Part shown: one piece after another, positions 7,710 through 16,924 of the stretch | How positions within the stretch are numbered: position 1 is the stretch's first letter | Layout of the letters: every line of letters begins with the position of its first letter | Assembly: GCA_041917295.1 (NCBI GenBank) | Contig: JAYRXX010000034.1 | Location: 1-35,750 of the forward strand | Direction: 5' to 3' | DNA: 35,750 bases | Origin: JADKHR01 sp041917295 | GTDB taxonomy: Bacteria > Elusimicrobiota > Elusimicrobia > FEN-1173 | Position numbers and translations under genes: made by a program | The notes under the pieces: generated by a model | Databases searched by the model: none | Seen by the model: only the letters and a program-made list of their open reading frames with translations | Told to the model about the DNA's origin: nothing

Positions 7710-8537
7710 TTAGACGTAGATCTTAGCAAGCCCCTTGTCTAATAGTTCTTGGTTCAGATACCGGCCGTCCGTATAAATTTCGTCCTTCTCCATTGTATCG
7801 TCGAAAGAATAGAAAACATGCCCGAGGAAACGGCCATTGATGTCCACCTTCGTTGTTCGGAGCATCACGAATGAAACCCGGGCGAGTTGGTTCCTCACGT
7901 ATTCTGCGGCTTCCTTGCCCTCCTCAGTGATAATATCGGGGCAATCCACCCCCGCGAGGCGGATCCGCTCCTTCTTCTTGATCTCAAAGCCGGTGTCAAC
8001 ATCGACGACCAGTGTGTCGCCGTCTACGACCTCCAAGACGATGGCCTTGACAACATATGTCGCTCCGATGGGCCGGGGAAGCCTTTTTGCCTTTGTGCCA
8101 TTTTTATCATCGGCAAACGTATCGCCCTGGACCGCCTTTAACAACTGATCCCTGGTCCAATGCTTTTCCTCGGCCTCCTGTGTGTAGAAATCCCGCTCCT
8201 TTGGGTCTTTAACCGTTAGAAGGACCCTATAATGGGACCAGGACAGGGATTCACTCTCGGGGACGCTTTGGTAGGTTTCGTGAAATTGGACGCACCGGTA
8301 AAGCGTCGTCATGTCCGTCCGCATGTCGTTCGCAAGGCGCTCCATGGCGGCTTTTTCGTATCCGGCGTTGGAAGTCAGTTTTTCCTCCGCGATTTCCCCC
8401 CCGATTTTCCAGTAGGTCTGAAGAAGCTGCCGGGAAACGGCACGTTGAGCCTTGGCTTTGCCGGTTTCCCAGAGGGTCTGGAGGTCAGAAAGAAGCTTTG
8501 AGTAATCCGACTCAGTCAGGGTTTTCTCTGGGTTCAT
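7710..8537 (-). CDS. YhcG N-terminal (DUF1016_N) domain fused to a staphylococcal-nuclease-like domain
   Basis: This encodes 275 residues. Residues about 10-140 match the N-terminal helical domain of YhcG/DUF1016 proteins (YWKIGGEIAEEKL, LSWSHYRVLL, KERDFYTQEAEEKHWTRDQL). Those proteins normally continue into a PD-(D/E)xK nuclease. Here residues about 160-275 are instead an SNase/thermonuclease fold: VDGDT (172-175), RLAGVDCPD (193-201), NGRFLGHVFY (234-243) and LNQELLDKGLAKIY. The aspartates and two arginines of the SNase site are present (R193, D198, R236), while the catalytic glutamate position is Asp201. There is no signal peptide, so it should act in the cytoplasm. It is the last gene of the HerA-NurA operon. 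Role in DNA cleavage is inferred. Confidence 0.8.
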   Translation of the reverse strand: MNPEKTLTESDYSKLLSDLQTLWETGKAKAQRAVSRQLLQTYWKIGGEIAEEKLTSNAGYEKAAMERLANDMRTDMTTLYRCVQFHETYQSVPESESLSWSHYRVLLTVKDPKERDFYTQEAEEKHWTRDQLLKAVQGDTFADDKNGTKAKRLPRPIGATYVVKAIVLEVVDGDTLVVDVDTGFEIKKKERIRLAGVDCPDIITEEGKEAAEYVRNQLARVSFVMLRTTKVDINGRFLGHVFYSFDDTMEKDEIYTDGRYLNQELLDKGLAKIYV

Positions 8538-8558
8538 CTCTGTTCCCCCGCCCTCATT

Positions 8559-9500
8559 TCATATCCTGATTTTCCCATTATCCGAATCATGAAGAGGGGC
8601 AACTATTCCTTCAAAAGTTTTCCGTCCAAGCTTTCGACTTATTACTTTCTCACACAAAGACGCAAACGAATGTACGAGGGCAAAGAGATTATTGTAATGA
8701 TCCACTGCAGCCGTCCTTCCAAGTTGCCCGAAAATAAACATTTCGGGGTCGTCATAATTTGACCTTACTCGCATCCTGTAAAGAAAATCGATAAAAGAGG
8801 TCCCGTGAAGGTTTTCCGCAAGGCGTCGTTTGTCTGCTGGTTTAAGATTTTTTCTCTTTCTTTTCCCCCTCTTTCCCTCAGCCCTATGCTTATCGAACAA
8901 CTCATCAAGAAAATGCCTCCTCGTCGTAAACAGGGCCTTCCCAGCTAATGCCGCGGCATTACTCGATGTTGGTGTTGAAAGATTATTTATCTCCACAATT
9001 TCATTGATCCCGGAAGGGCAATTTTCCACCGTGCATGTTTCTCTATCAAGGGGATCCATTAAACACATCATATTGAACGGGAAGGGGAAGAAACGCTCGA
9101 GGACTTGAGCTGAGCAGAGGGACCTAAAGTGCTTGTGATCTCTTGGGTTCCCAGCGGCCAATGCATTGAGAGTTGCCAGACCGTATCCATGTATGACGTA
9201 GTAGGCTTGCACCGGTGCCCAATAATTTGCGCTTTCTGCCAAATCAGGATGGGAATCGAGGGGGAGTTGATTCATAAGCCTTAGTGTCAGCGCCCCCCTC
9301 AAATAAGAGCCTCTAACCTTATCAGCGGGTGCTCCACCCTGCAAAGTTTTGAAGCTCTCCAAACTTTCTTGCTCGCGTTCAAGCCTGTTTTGCTCTGGGA
9401 GAAGATGACGCCAAGCTTTGATGTACGTGCAAAACGTCTGTAAAGATTTCTGCGCCGCTGATTCTCTTTCCGATAATGCGGTCACTTGAAAAGGGCTCAT
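8559..9500 (-). CDS. Uncharacterised protein of the nuclease operon
   Basis: This encodes 313 residues from ATG 9500, with no signal peptide or membrane segment. A lysine/arginine-rich linker (GKRGKRKRKNLKPADKRR) sits near residues 210-230. The C-terminal third contains FLYRMRVRSNYDDPEMFI, faintly like the R-(x)n-Y/H motif of HEPN-type RNases and nucleic-acid partners, but this is weak. The central segment has several Cys and His (SLCSAQ, MMCLMD, CTVENC). It lies between the DNA methyltransferase and the YhcG-N/SNase gene, with short gaps on either side, so it probably belongs to the same system. The base composition looks less GC-rich than the flanking core genes. Function unknown. Confidence 0.7.
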   Translation of the reverse strand: MSPFQVTALSERESAAQKSLQTFCTYIKAWRHLLPEQNRLEREQESLESFKTLQGGAPADKVRGSYLRGALTLRLMNQLPLDSHPDLAESANYWAPVQAYYVIHGYGLATLNALAAGNPRDHKHFRSLCSAQVLERFFPFPFNMMCLMDPLDRETCTVENCPSGINEIVEINNLSTPTSSNAAALAGKALFTTRRHFLDELFDKHRAEGKRGKRKRKNLKPADKRRLAENLHGTSFIDFLYRMRVRSNYDDPEMFIFGQLGRTAAVDHYNNLFALVHSFASLCEKVISRKLGRKTFEGIVAPLHDSDNGKIRI

Positions 9501-9535
9501 TGGACAGTTTGCACGTGTGTGGGGACTGAAGGAAC

Positions 9536-10765
9536 TCAGCCTCTTGGAACGCTGAACACAACTACGCTTTCTCTCGAAGGGCGACGTCCAAAAAATTTCA
9601 TTTGTTGCGCGCTGTTGCCACGATAACGGGCTGCCAACAACTTCTGACAGCGCAAACCCGCTTGCTCCCCGATCTCCGCTGTAAGCTCATCCACCATAAA
9701 GGCTATCCCGTTGTATTGTGCGTTGCCTACGATCAAGGCAATCCGCGCCCCTTCGCGGCAAACCCTCCTCATTTCCTTTAAGCTCAAGAACATGTCCAAG
9801 AAATAGCCCTTCAGCATTTTGAGGACTCTGGGATCAGGATGTTTTCCCTCCAGGGCCCGCAAAGCATCCTTCAACGAGCGGGGTTCCCCATACCCCACGT
9901 GGTCGGGTCGTGTTGGGTGCGCCTCGGGGTGGGAATGAAAGCTCTGATAGCGGATTTGTTTGAGGGATTGGGGATCACTAAAGGCGAACATCAATTCAAG
10001 GCCAAAGACCCGTGTGTAATCATGCCGGTTTGGGTAAGGCGGCGATGTTATCACCGCCGTAAAAACTCCGTCCTTCTCCGGCAATGCCCTTGCATCCGAT
10101 TGGCGAACCAACCACTTGCCAGCCAAGGTCATATTCTTCGGGGGGATTTCCGAGATCATATCCTCAGCCATCGCAAGAAAGCTTGCAGGGATTTTTCCCG
10201 GATTAACCCTCCGGCGGATCCATTTCAGCCAGCCCCCGGCAGCAACGGCATCGCTATATGCGGGTAGCGTTGCGAGAAGGGCGAGCAAGAAAAAATCAGA
10301 GCCACCGGGGGGTAGTTTTTCAATCTCATACTTAATCTGGTCAAACGCCTGAATTCTGCCGCCGGACAAGGCCTTCATGACCAAGTCCCCATATTTCGTT
10401 TTCAAGGGGAGTTGACTTCGGTTCGAGACGCGCCGTCCCAACCGTTCCAGCAAGTCGGCCAATCGCGACGAGGAATATTCAGCGGTTTTAACCTTCGAGA
10501 CAAAGACAGCGAGTGGCGAAAGGTCATAACCGCGGGCCGACACCCCTTTTTCCTTGGCGGCCAATATTGTCGTTCCCGCACCCGCAAATGGATCCAATAG
10601 GGTGTCATTCGGTCCGAGATTCCACTCGTCGATAAGAGTATGGACCAACTCCGGGCTAAAACTGTGAGGGAAGGTAAACCAACGGTGGACGGGGCTATCC
10701 CTTAAGAGTTTCGGGGTGACCCACCACCGCCATTCGGTCTTCTCGACGACTTGAAAGCGAGGCAC
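9536..10765 (-). CDS. DNA methyltransferase (N4-cytosine/N6-adenine type)
   Basis: This encodes 409 residues from GTG 10765, placed immediately after the HerA-like gene. The AdoMet-binding motif DPFAGAGT is at 58-65 and the catalytic motif TSPPY at 240-244, so motif I precedes motif IV. SPPY is most often found in N4-cytosine enzymes. A long helical insert lies between the two motifs. The C-terminus (CREGARIALIVGNAQY) resembles the strand region seen in such methylases. It probably modifies host DNA to mark self for the nearby nucleases. Target sequence and exact base cannot be read from the sequence. Confidence 0.85.
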   Translation of the reverse strand: MPRFQVVEKTEWRWWVTPKLLRDSPVHRWFTFPHSFSPELVHTLIDEWNLGPNDTLLDPFAGAGTTILAAKEKGVSARGYDLSPLAVFVSKVKTAEYSSSRLADLLERLGRRVSNRSQLPLKTKYGDLVMKALSGGRIQAFDQIKYEIEKLPPGGSDFFLLALLATLPAYSDAVAAGGWLKWIRRRVNPGKIPASFLAMAEDMISEIPPKNMTLAGKWLVRQSDARALPEKDGVFTAVITSPPYPNRHDYTRVFGLELMFAFSDPQSLKQIRYQSFHSHPEAHPTRPDHVGYGEPRSLKDALRALEGKHPDPRVLKMLKGYFLDMFLSLKEMRRVCREGARIALIVGNAQYNGIAFMVDELTAEIGEQAGLRCQKLLAARYRGNSAQQMKFFGRRPSRESVVVFSVPRG

Positions 10766-10767
10766 AC

Positions 10768-12525
10768 TTAGCCTTTTTTCCCGTGTCCTATTGATTGATA
10801 GGCGGGCAATGGGAATTCAATTTTAACCGGCTGACGATAGATCGGGTGGGAAAGAAGCAACTCCCCCTTGTCCAGCCTGGTTAGGTGCGCCTTGACGTCC
10901 TGCGAAATGAACCGATAGGCTGAATCGGCAAGCTCGGCCGGATCGCTTCGTCCGATGACTTTCGTCCCACAGTTGCCGGTAACCTGGGAGTGGACCTCAC
11001 TCATAAACTGTTCTGCCGAAACCAGAACGACACCCAACGATCGGCCCCGGGCAGCGATATCGAGGACATACTCCAGAATGGACGACTCCCCCTCTCCACG
11101 TCGCGCGGGGGCGTACTTGTTTAGCTCGTCAACAAAGATGATGACCCGCTTGGGAAGTTCGCCGCGTTCATCCACCGAGGCCTCGGCATACATCCCGTAC
11201 ACCTCTTGGATGATATGCCCAAATACCAGGGCGCGTTCCTCATCCTGGAGCCGCGCGATGTCAACGACGTAAGTTTGCCCCCCTTTAATGTTTCGGATTT
11301 CCTCTCCCAAATTCGATGCGCGCCTCGCCCTTTGGGAGACAAACAACCCCGATTGTCTGTTTTTCACGACCCGGCGCAGGACCCTCACAAAGCGTCCGAC
11401 GGAGGCGGCCCGAATTTGTCCCTTCACAAAATCCTGTGGAACCCCTTCTTTCATAAGCGGGGGACCGTTCAGCAGATCATCCCACGACCGCACATCCTTC
11501 CATAGCGGCTCCTGATTAATGATCCCTTTCTGGATTTCCCCCATAATGGCGCTCAACGTCTCCCATTGGTCTGGGACACGCACCAACAGTCCAAGTCCGG
11601 GCCCCGGTCGAGTCCGATCCCCAACGACATCCGCAAGGGAGTAGGCGTAAGTTTGGAATTGGTCCGGCGGTTCCCCAAAACAATGAGGCAAACCGGTGGT
11701 CTGCGTTTCCTTCCCCCACGGCAAAAGATAACGCACATTTTCGAATGGTTTTGGCTTTAAGCCCATGAACTCCCAGAGCTCATGTTCTTCGGGAGTCATC
11801 CCCTTCCTGGCCTTATCAATAACCAACAGATCGTTTTGCTTTACGTTCAGAAGGATGACCGCCGTATCGTTTTCCCCTGCCGTCTGTAAGATCGATTGGA
11901 TGAGGAACATGGCGTAAGATGTCTTCGTCGCCAGGCCTGAGATTCCCGCGATATTGACATGGGCCCCCTCCGGCCCAAGGACGTACCTTTTGTCAAGGTA
12001 AACCCGCACCTTTTCACCGTTCGACATTCGTATCATCCCCGCGGGAATCGCGATCTTTTCGTTGTTCTCCCTTTCGTATTCCAGCATCTTGTCGATTCCC
12101 AATGCCACATGAATCCCGTTTTCATCGGAGAAACGGACGGGGGACTCGTTTTGAACGGGCATATAAATCCCCATGGGGAATTTCTTGGGGACCGAGGGGT
12201 CATGGTTCGCTAAAACGTTGGATTCCGCCACATTTGCCCCTTGGCGCGGAGTTTGCGCTTCCCCCTCCGTGCTACCGAAATCGCTTGAAATGTAATTAGA
12301 AAGATGGGAGGGCGAATCCGTGATCTGCTTGATATTGGTCACCAAACCGAAGGTCCTTGTCCCCTCCATCTGCGCGGCTTCGACAATGTCGAAGGGATTT
12401 ACGATCTGGCCGGGCGAAAGCCAAAAATGAAATTTTTCAGATGAATTGGGTTCGCGTTCCGTCGCGGAGGCCTTCCCGATCACGGCACGTTCGGCGGCGG
12501 GTTCCTTTTTTTGTCCGTCAGTCAT
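10768..12525 (-). CDS. HerA-like hexameric ATPase/translocase with atypical P-loop
   Basis: This encodes 585 residues from ATG 12525, with GGAGGAAT upstream. HerA proteins form hexameric rings that move along DNA and drive a partner nuclease such as NurA. An N-terminal barrel-like region (to about residue 180) precedes the ATPase core. The P-loop at 194-203 reads GISGLATKTS instead of the usual GxSGxGKT/S, so it is one residue longer and lacks the glycine before lysine. Walker B is VIIFVDELNKYAP (461-473), followed by RGRSLGVVLVSAEQ (493-506) with the expected arginine and glutamine. The preceding gene encodes a NurA-like nuclease, supporting a HerA-NurA pair. Confidence 0.87.
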   Translation of the reverse strand: MTDGQKKEPAAERAVIGKASATEREPNSSEKFHFWLSPGQIVNPFDIVEAAQMEGTRTFGLVTNIKQITDSPSHLSNYISSDFGSTEGEAQTPRQGANVAESNVLANHDPSVPKKFPMGIYMPVQNESPVRFSDENGIHVALGIDKMLEYERENNEKIAIPAGMIRMSNGEKVRVYLDKRYVLGPEGAHVNIAGISGLATKTSYAMFLIQSILQTAGENDTAVILLNVKQNDLLVIDKARKGMTPEEHELWEFMGLKPKPFENVRYLLPWGKETQTTGLPHCFGEPPDQFQTYAYSLADVVGDRTRPGPGLGLLVRVPDQWETLSAIMGEIQKGIINQEPLWKDVRSWDDLLNGPPLMKEGVPQDFVKGQIRAASVGRFVRVLRRVVKNRQSGLFVSQRARRASNLGEEIRNIKGGQTYVVDIARLQDEERALVFGHIIQEVYGMYAEASVDERGELPKRVIIFVDELNKYAPARRGEGESSILEYVLDIAARGRSLGVVLVSAEQFMSEVHSQVTGNCGTKVIGRSDPAELADSAYRFISQDVKAHLTRLDKGELLLSHPIYRQPVKIEFPLPAYQSIGHGKKG

Positions 12526-12546
12526 GAAATTATTCCTCCTCCATAA

Positions 12547-13671
12547 TTACGGCCGCCCCGAATGGGCCGGCCATCTCAATCCAGCTTTGAGAGCCTCGGT
12601 AGAAATGAAAACATTCTTGATTGCTTGTTCGGCGAGGTACACGGCGTAAATGTGGGCGTGCCAGCGCGTATCGCGACCATGGGGCGTTGCTTGTCTTTCG
12701 GCGACCAATGCGGCGGATATTTCGTCAATAAGGCTGGAAGAAACCGCCTCCTCCGTCGGGTTGGGCAATTCGACCTTAACCACGCCCATCAAGGGGTAAT
12801 CAAGGGCGGCCTGCTCTCTTAGGCGGACATACCACGCCACCGCCTTGCCGGAGCGAACGGAAAAAGCGCATGTCCTGGCTGAAAATGGCAATTCAGCCAG
12901 CAGTTCGTAAAGGTTCACGGTTTTTCCGCCCCTCGCTCCCGGCATTTTGAATTGAGGCTCCCGACTGAAAGATTTCGCCAACCCAATGAACGCCGGCACC
13001 TCGCGCCACGCGAAAAGGTCCTTTCCCAGGTTCCCGTCCAGGACAAGCCACTCCCCACTCTCCCTATCAAGTTCCCGCCCCAGCTTCTCCTCTTCCATGG
13101 CCATGAGGTGGTGCGCCTTGTGCGCCGCCCTCGATCTTGGTTCTTTTCCCGGAGATGTAATCTCTGTTTCCCCGTCCTTTTCATTCAAATCGAGGAACCC
13201 GAACCGCGGTCCCGCTTGTTCCACAATATTCTTTAGTGTTTCCCCAAAGGACAAACCTTCTTTGTCCACCATCAGAAAAACTCGATGAATGGATTTTGCC
13301 ATCCGAACCCGGCCGTCGTCTTCCCTAAATATGGCCGCCGCGCCCACTTGGGCGACGTTCACGGGGCTCCGCCGTTCCCCTTCCACAATGTCGCCCAAAA
13401 AGAAAGTCCGTGCCGAACCATCCAGGAAATATCTCAGAACATGCTTCTCCGTCCGCGAGATGGGTTTCACCTTAACATAAGGTTGTCGGTTGGGTGTCTC
13501 AAGGATGACGTCCTGAAAGACACCCTCCTGTCCCATCCGCAGGCGGTCGATAACTTCCGCGTGGTCCGGTCTCATCAGGTCTTCCATGGCCTGGCCAGTT
13601 GCCGGAAGCACCTTGGCCTCGCGGGTGATCAGTTCAAGGGCGGGGCGCAATCCCTCAAATGGGTTTTTCAA
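12547..13671 (-). CDS. NurA-like nuclease domain protein
   Basis: This encodes 374 residues starting at TTG 13671, which overlaps the stop of the methyltransferase gene (TTGA) and has GGAGG just upstream. The layout of NurA motifs is visible: YFLDGSART (DGS at 84-86), a helix with EEEKLGRELDRE before WLVLDGNL (209-215), FIGLAKSF (228-235), and a C-terminal WYVRLREQAALDYPL then RWHAHIYAVYLAEQAIKN. NurA is a Mn-dependent 5'-3' nuclease that works inside a HerA ring, and the next gene is HerA-like. Assignment is by motif pattern and neighbourhood, not by a database match. Confidence 0.7.
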   Translation of the reverse strand: MKNPFEGLRPALELITREAKVLPATGQAMEDLMRPDHAEVIDRLRMGQEGVFQDVILETPNRQPYVKVKPISRTEKHVLRYFLDGSARTFFLGDIVEGERRSPVNVAQVGAAAIFREDDGRVRMAKSIHRVFLMVDKEGLSFGETLKNIVEQAGPRFGFLDLNEKDGETEITSPGKEPRSRAAHKAHHLMAMEEEKLGRELDRESGEWLVLDGNLGKDLFAWREVPAFIGLAKSFSREPQFKMPGARGGKTVNLYELLAELPFSARTCAFSVRSGKAVAWYVRLREQAALDYPLMGVVKVELPNPTEEAVSSSLIDEISAALVAERQATPHGRDTRWHAHIYAVYLAEQAIKNVFISTEALKAGLRWPAHSGRP

Positions 13672-16600
13672 GCCTCCTCCAAAGATTGTTTTATTTCCGC
13701 AAGTTCGTCATCGGAAAGGTCCCACAGCTTTGCCGCTTGCCCGTCTATTTCGGCTTCGATATCTTTTAGCTCACTGAGGCTTTCCCGTTTTACAGCTTTG
13801 TGGGCCGCCTCAGAAAGGCTCGACAGCGTGGCTTGGACTTTATTCCCTTTGATAAATTTCGGCACCGCCACATTTTCTAGGATATGCGTGTCCATCTGAA
13901 TGTCGATTGCGTAAGAAGCGACCAACATCCGCGATGGTGAGGAATTCAATGCGGCACAGAGATAATGCGCTTCCTTTTCAGTTTCAACATCAACAGACAT
14001 CAATTTGTGATCCGGGACCACGGGCTTCTTTTCATATGGGCCAATGACGGCCGCAATGAGTTCCGAGGCCTGCTCTCGCCAAACCACTTTCCAGGGGGCA
14101 AATGAATAGTCACCGATATTGAACATCGAATAAAATGGCGCGTCCGATTTGAAATACCTTTTTAAAGCGGGACGTTTTTGGAGTAGATCCTTGAACCGTG
14201 CCAAATAGGAATATGCCTTTGGAAAATCTTTTTGCATTGACTCAACGGGGATTGCCTTTAATCGTTGGCCGTGTTCATGGGTAAGCAATATCGACAACTC
14301 CGGTTTCGCATTCCACCGTTGAACATCCCGGCCCCTCAGTAGCGGATAAAGCAATTCAGTTTCGACCGCCGCTTGAACATCGGGGACCGCGCGTTTAATA
14401 TTTTCCGTCGCATTTGCGATCATGCTCAACCTGCCCGGTCGGCCCGCAGTGATTTCCATCCAGAACACACCATTTGCCCCACCCGTAAATGATCCGGCTC
14501 GAGCCTGAAAATATGATTTCCCGAGTACTTTTGAGATAGCTTTTAGGGCCTTTTTACGTCCAGTGATCCACGGGGATGTCAGGTTCCTTTGTTCAACGGG
14601 TTCGGCGAACCAGGCACGAAAAGAAATCTTCTCCTTTAGCACCTCATCAAACGGTGTATCAAACCCCACCGCGCTTCCGCGACCCGTCGAACGCTTTTTC
14701 CAATGTTGATAGCTGACGGGATATCGGACAGGCCTCCCCTTTGCGAAAATCGCAACAGCCGTGCGGTTTGTCGCACCTTCGAAAGGCTGAAGGTCCGCCA
14801 TATCATCAACTGAAAGAGGGCCAAAAGGGGTCCCATCAGGCAACATGAACCGTCGAAATCCTTGTCCAGCGCCGGATGTTTTAAAGAGATTTTGCGGAAG
14901 GACAAAACCGAGTCTCCCCCCAGCACGAAGATACCGATCTGCGGAAACATAGGTCATGAGGGCCGAGATGTCATACTTCGCCGACCCAAGAATGGTTCTC
15001 ATTGACTTGTTGAATTTTGGGAAAAGGCCGTAGTGTTGCCATATCCCCATCGTGGAAGTCCGGTAATCATCCGGAAGATTTTCCCAGTTCACCCAAGGTG
15101 GGTTGCCGACAACAAAATCACATGGTTCGATGAACAAAGGAGCGAAAGAGTTTTTAATTATCCGAGCCCATACGCCGTTAAGGCCTTCATTGTGTAGCTG
15201 GCTAAGTTGTTCGAAGAGAGTCGCAATATCTCCTTCCATGGCCTTGAATTCGGTGTCGTTCAAATCAACAGCTTTGCGCAACTGATGGAGGAACGCCTCT
15301 TTCCCGACGCCATTTTCCACCGACTCATCCAAAACATTTGCAAGCCCATCCATCCGTTCGCGGGTCGCAAAAGCCGAAGGGATTTTGAACTCCCCCACGG
15401 ATGTCTTGAGCGGGTAAACGTGTCCGTTCCAAAGGTCGCTCCCACGCGACGGGGTCAAAACCGAATCCGCCTGGTAAACCGGTATGTCTATATCGCCTTG
15501 CCTGGATTTCAGCAGGTCCCCTAGGGCCAAGAGGTAGTTGGTCCTGGCGGCGATAACAGCCAGCGGGTTTAGGTCGAACCCGATGACGTTTTGCAGTATG
15601 GACTCCAAGGCTTTCTGTGGTCCGATACGCCGTTTCGCCATCTGCACCCGGATGTGCTTGATGAGAAGGACAAGGAACGTCCCCGACCCACACGACGGGT
15701 CCAGAACGCGCTTCGACGGGTCCCCTAAATTTTCGCCAAGCGTTTGGACGATGAGCCTTTCGGCAAGCCAGTCGGGGGTGTAGTATTCGCCCAAGTCATG
15801 CCTGATTTCGCGTGGAAGGAGATAGTGATAAAGCTTTTTGAGCAAGTCCCGCGCATTCTCCGGGGCGAGTTCCAGCGTTCCGGGGTCGTATTCCGCCAGG
15901 CGTTGCACCAGCCGCCCGACCGCTTCCTCAATGTCGTGATTCCACGCCGTCAAATACCATCCGAAAAAATCTCCTTCAAGAAAATTACGAATGCCGTACT
16001 CCCGGAACAATCCTCCCCGCTCAAGGTTGTTGAAGGCGTTTTTCAACGCTTCCCCTTCCTTGTGGGTGAATTCGGCCAACGGCGCCGATTTGCTCCCAGC
16101 GAATTTCCCCGCCGCCAAAGAGGCCACAAGCTTGATAAGCAAAGCGTAATAGGTGTGCAAGGCAAAGAACACCTTGGGAGCCTCCGCGTAACGGGGGTCA
16201 AGCCCCATCCCCTTAACGAATGACCGGAATTCCTCCTTGCTCTCGATCTTATCCGCCCATTCTTTGTAATCCGTCGCTTCACTGAAGAATAGACGCCATT
16301 GTTCAAAAAGCTTTGTCACGAGCGGTTGCTCATTGCCGTGCAACGCGCGATATAGGGATAGGACGGCCCTTTGCGCCCGGAGCGTCCTCGGTCCAAAATC
16401 CTCCACCAGGTTTTCCGGAACCATGGCCACGCCGAATGAAAGGGAGCACAGCAGGCGAAGGAATTTTTCAGCCGTGGCCTTGTTGATCGGGGCCGGATCA
16501 TCCACCGCCCACCCCTCCCCAACCTGGCGGATGAAAATGAAATAAAACCCATCCGTTGCGACACCCGCCAACCGATGAGCTTCCCGCTTTTCTCTCGTCG

Positions 16601-16922
16601 CTACATCGTGGATGTAATCTTTGACTTGTTGAATGACATCCTGATTCGTCCGGCCCTCATTGTCCGATCTCAATACTCCCGGCCGCTTGTATTCAAGAAT
16701 CAATCGGTTATAGAGAGAATCGACCCGTCCCCTCGCGACCGTAAATTCGTCACGCGGAGCCATCGAGAGCCCAGCCGTCGCGCTGAAATCCTCCAATAAC
16801 TTTGCGACGTTCCGGCGAAAATCAGCCTCCGTCCCCCCACGCCTGGCAGCACCCAAAAGCGCCGTCGCGAAGGGTTCCGCTTCTTGAGTGATTAGGGATT
16901 CCGGGTCTACGTTTTCAACCAT
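13668..16922 (-). CDS. Large restriction-modification protein: PD-(D/E)xK nuclease fused to N6-adenine methyltransferase
   Basis: This encodes 1084 residues from ATG 16922. Near the N-terminus, GRVDSLYNRLILEYKRPG gives D68, E77 and K79, the D-(x)8-ExK nuclease pattern. A long helical region follows, then DLGEYYTPDWLAERL (motif X, about 376-390), VLDPSCGSGTFL (motif I, 406-417) and DFVVGNPPW (motif IV, 602-610), typical of N6-adenine methylases. The C-terminal 400 residues should hold target recognition. The plan resembles Eco57I-like type IIG enzymes, in which one chain can cut and modify. It leads the operon, 3 bases after the ribbon-helix-helix frame and overlapping the NurA-like gene. Confidence 0.88.
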   Translation of the reverse strand: MVENVDPESLITQEAEPFATALLGAARRGGTEADFRRNVAKLLEDFSATAGLSMAPRDEFTVARGRVDSLYNRLILEYKRPGVLRSDNEGRTNQDVIQQVKDYIHDVATREKREAHRLAGVATDGFYFIFIRQVGEGWAVDDPAPINKATAEKFLRLLCSLSFGVAMVPENLVEDFGPRTLRAQRAVLSLYRALHGNEQPLVTKLFEQWRLFFSEATDYKEWADKIESKEEFRSFVKGMGLDPRYAEAPKVFFALHTYYALLIKLVASLAAGKFAGSKSAPLAEFTHKEGEALKNAFNNLERGGLFREYGIRNFLEGDFFGWYLTAWNHDIEEAVGRLVQRLAEYDPGTLELAPENARDLLKKLYHYLLPREIRHDLGEYYTPDWLAERLIVQTLGENLGDPSKRVLDPSCGSGTFLVLLIKHIRVQMAKRRIGPQKALESILQNVIGFDLNPLAVIAARTNYLLALGDLLKSRQGDIDIPVYQADSVLTPSRGSDLWNGHVYPLKTSVGEFKIPSAFATRERMDGLANVLDESVENGVGKEAFLHQLRKAVDLNDTEFKAMEGDIATLFEQLSQLHNEGLNGVWARIIKNSFAPLFIEPCDFVVGNPPWVNWENLPDDYRTSTMGIWQHYGLFPKFNKSMRTILGSAKYDISALMTYVSADRYLRAGGRLGFVLPQNLFKTSGAGQGFRRFMLPDGTPFGPLSVDDMADLQPFEGATNRTAVAIFAKGRPVRYPVSYQHWKKRSTGRGSAVGFDTPFDEVLKEKISFRAWFAEPVEQRNLTSPWITGRKKALKAISKVLGKSYFQARAGSFTGGANGVFWMEITAGRPGRLSMIANATENIKRAVPDVQAAVETELLYPLLRGRDVQRWNAKPELSILLTHEHGQRLKAIPVESMQKDFPKAYSYLARFKDLLQKRPALKRYFKSDAPFYSMFNIGDYSFAPWKVVWREQASELIAAVIGPYEKKPVVPDHKLMSVDVETEKEAHYLCAALNSSPSRMLVASYAIDIQMDTHILENVAVPKFIKGNKVQATLSSLSEAAHKAVKRESLSELKDIEAEIDGQAAKLWDLSDDELAEIKQSLEEA

Positions 16923-16924
16923 GT

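Noticed and set aside
7710..16922. Assignment of the operon to BREX, DISARM or classical type I restriction
   Set aside because: No PglZ, BrxC/L, DUF1998 helicase, HsdR helicase or HsdS was found; HerA/NurA-like genes do not fit these systems.
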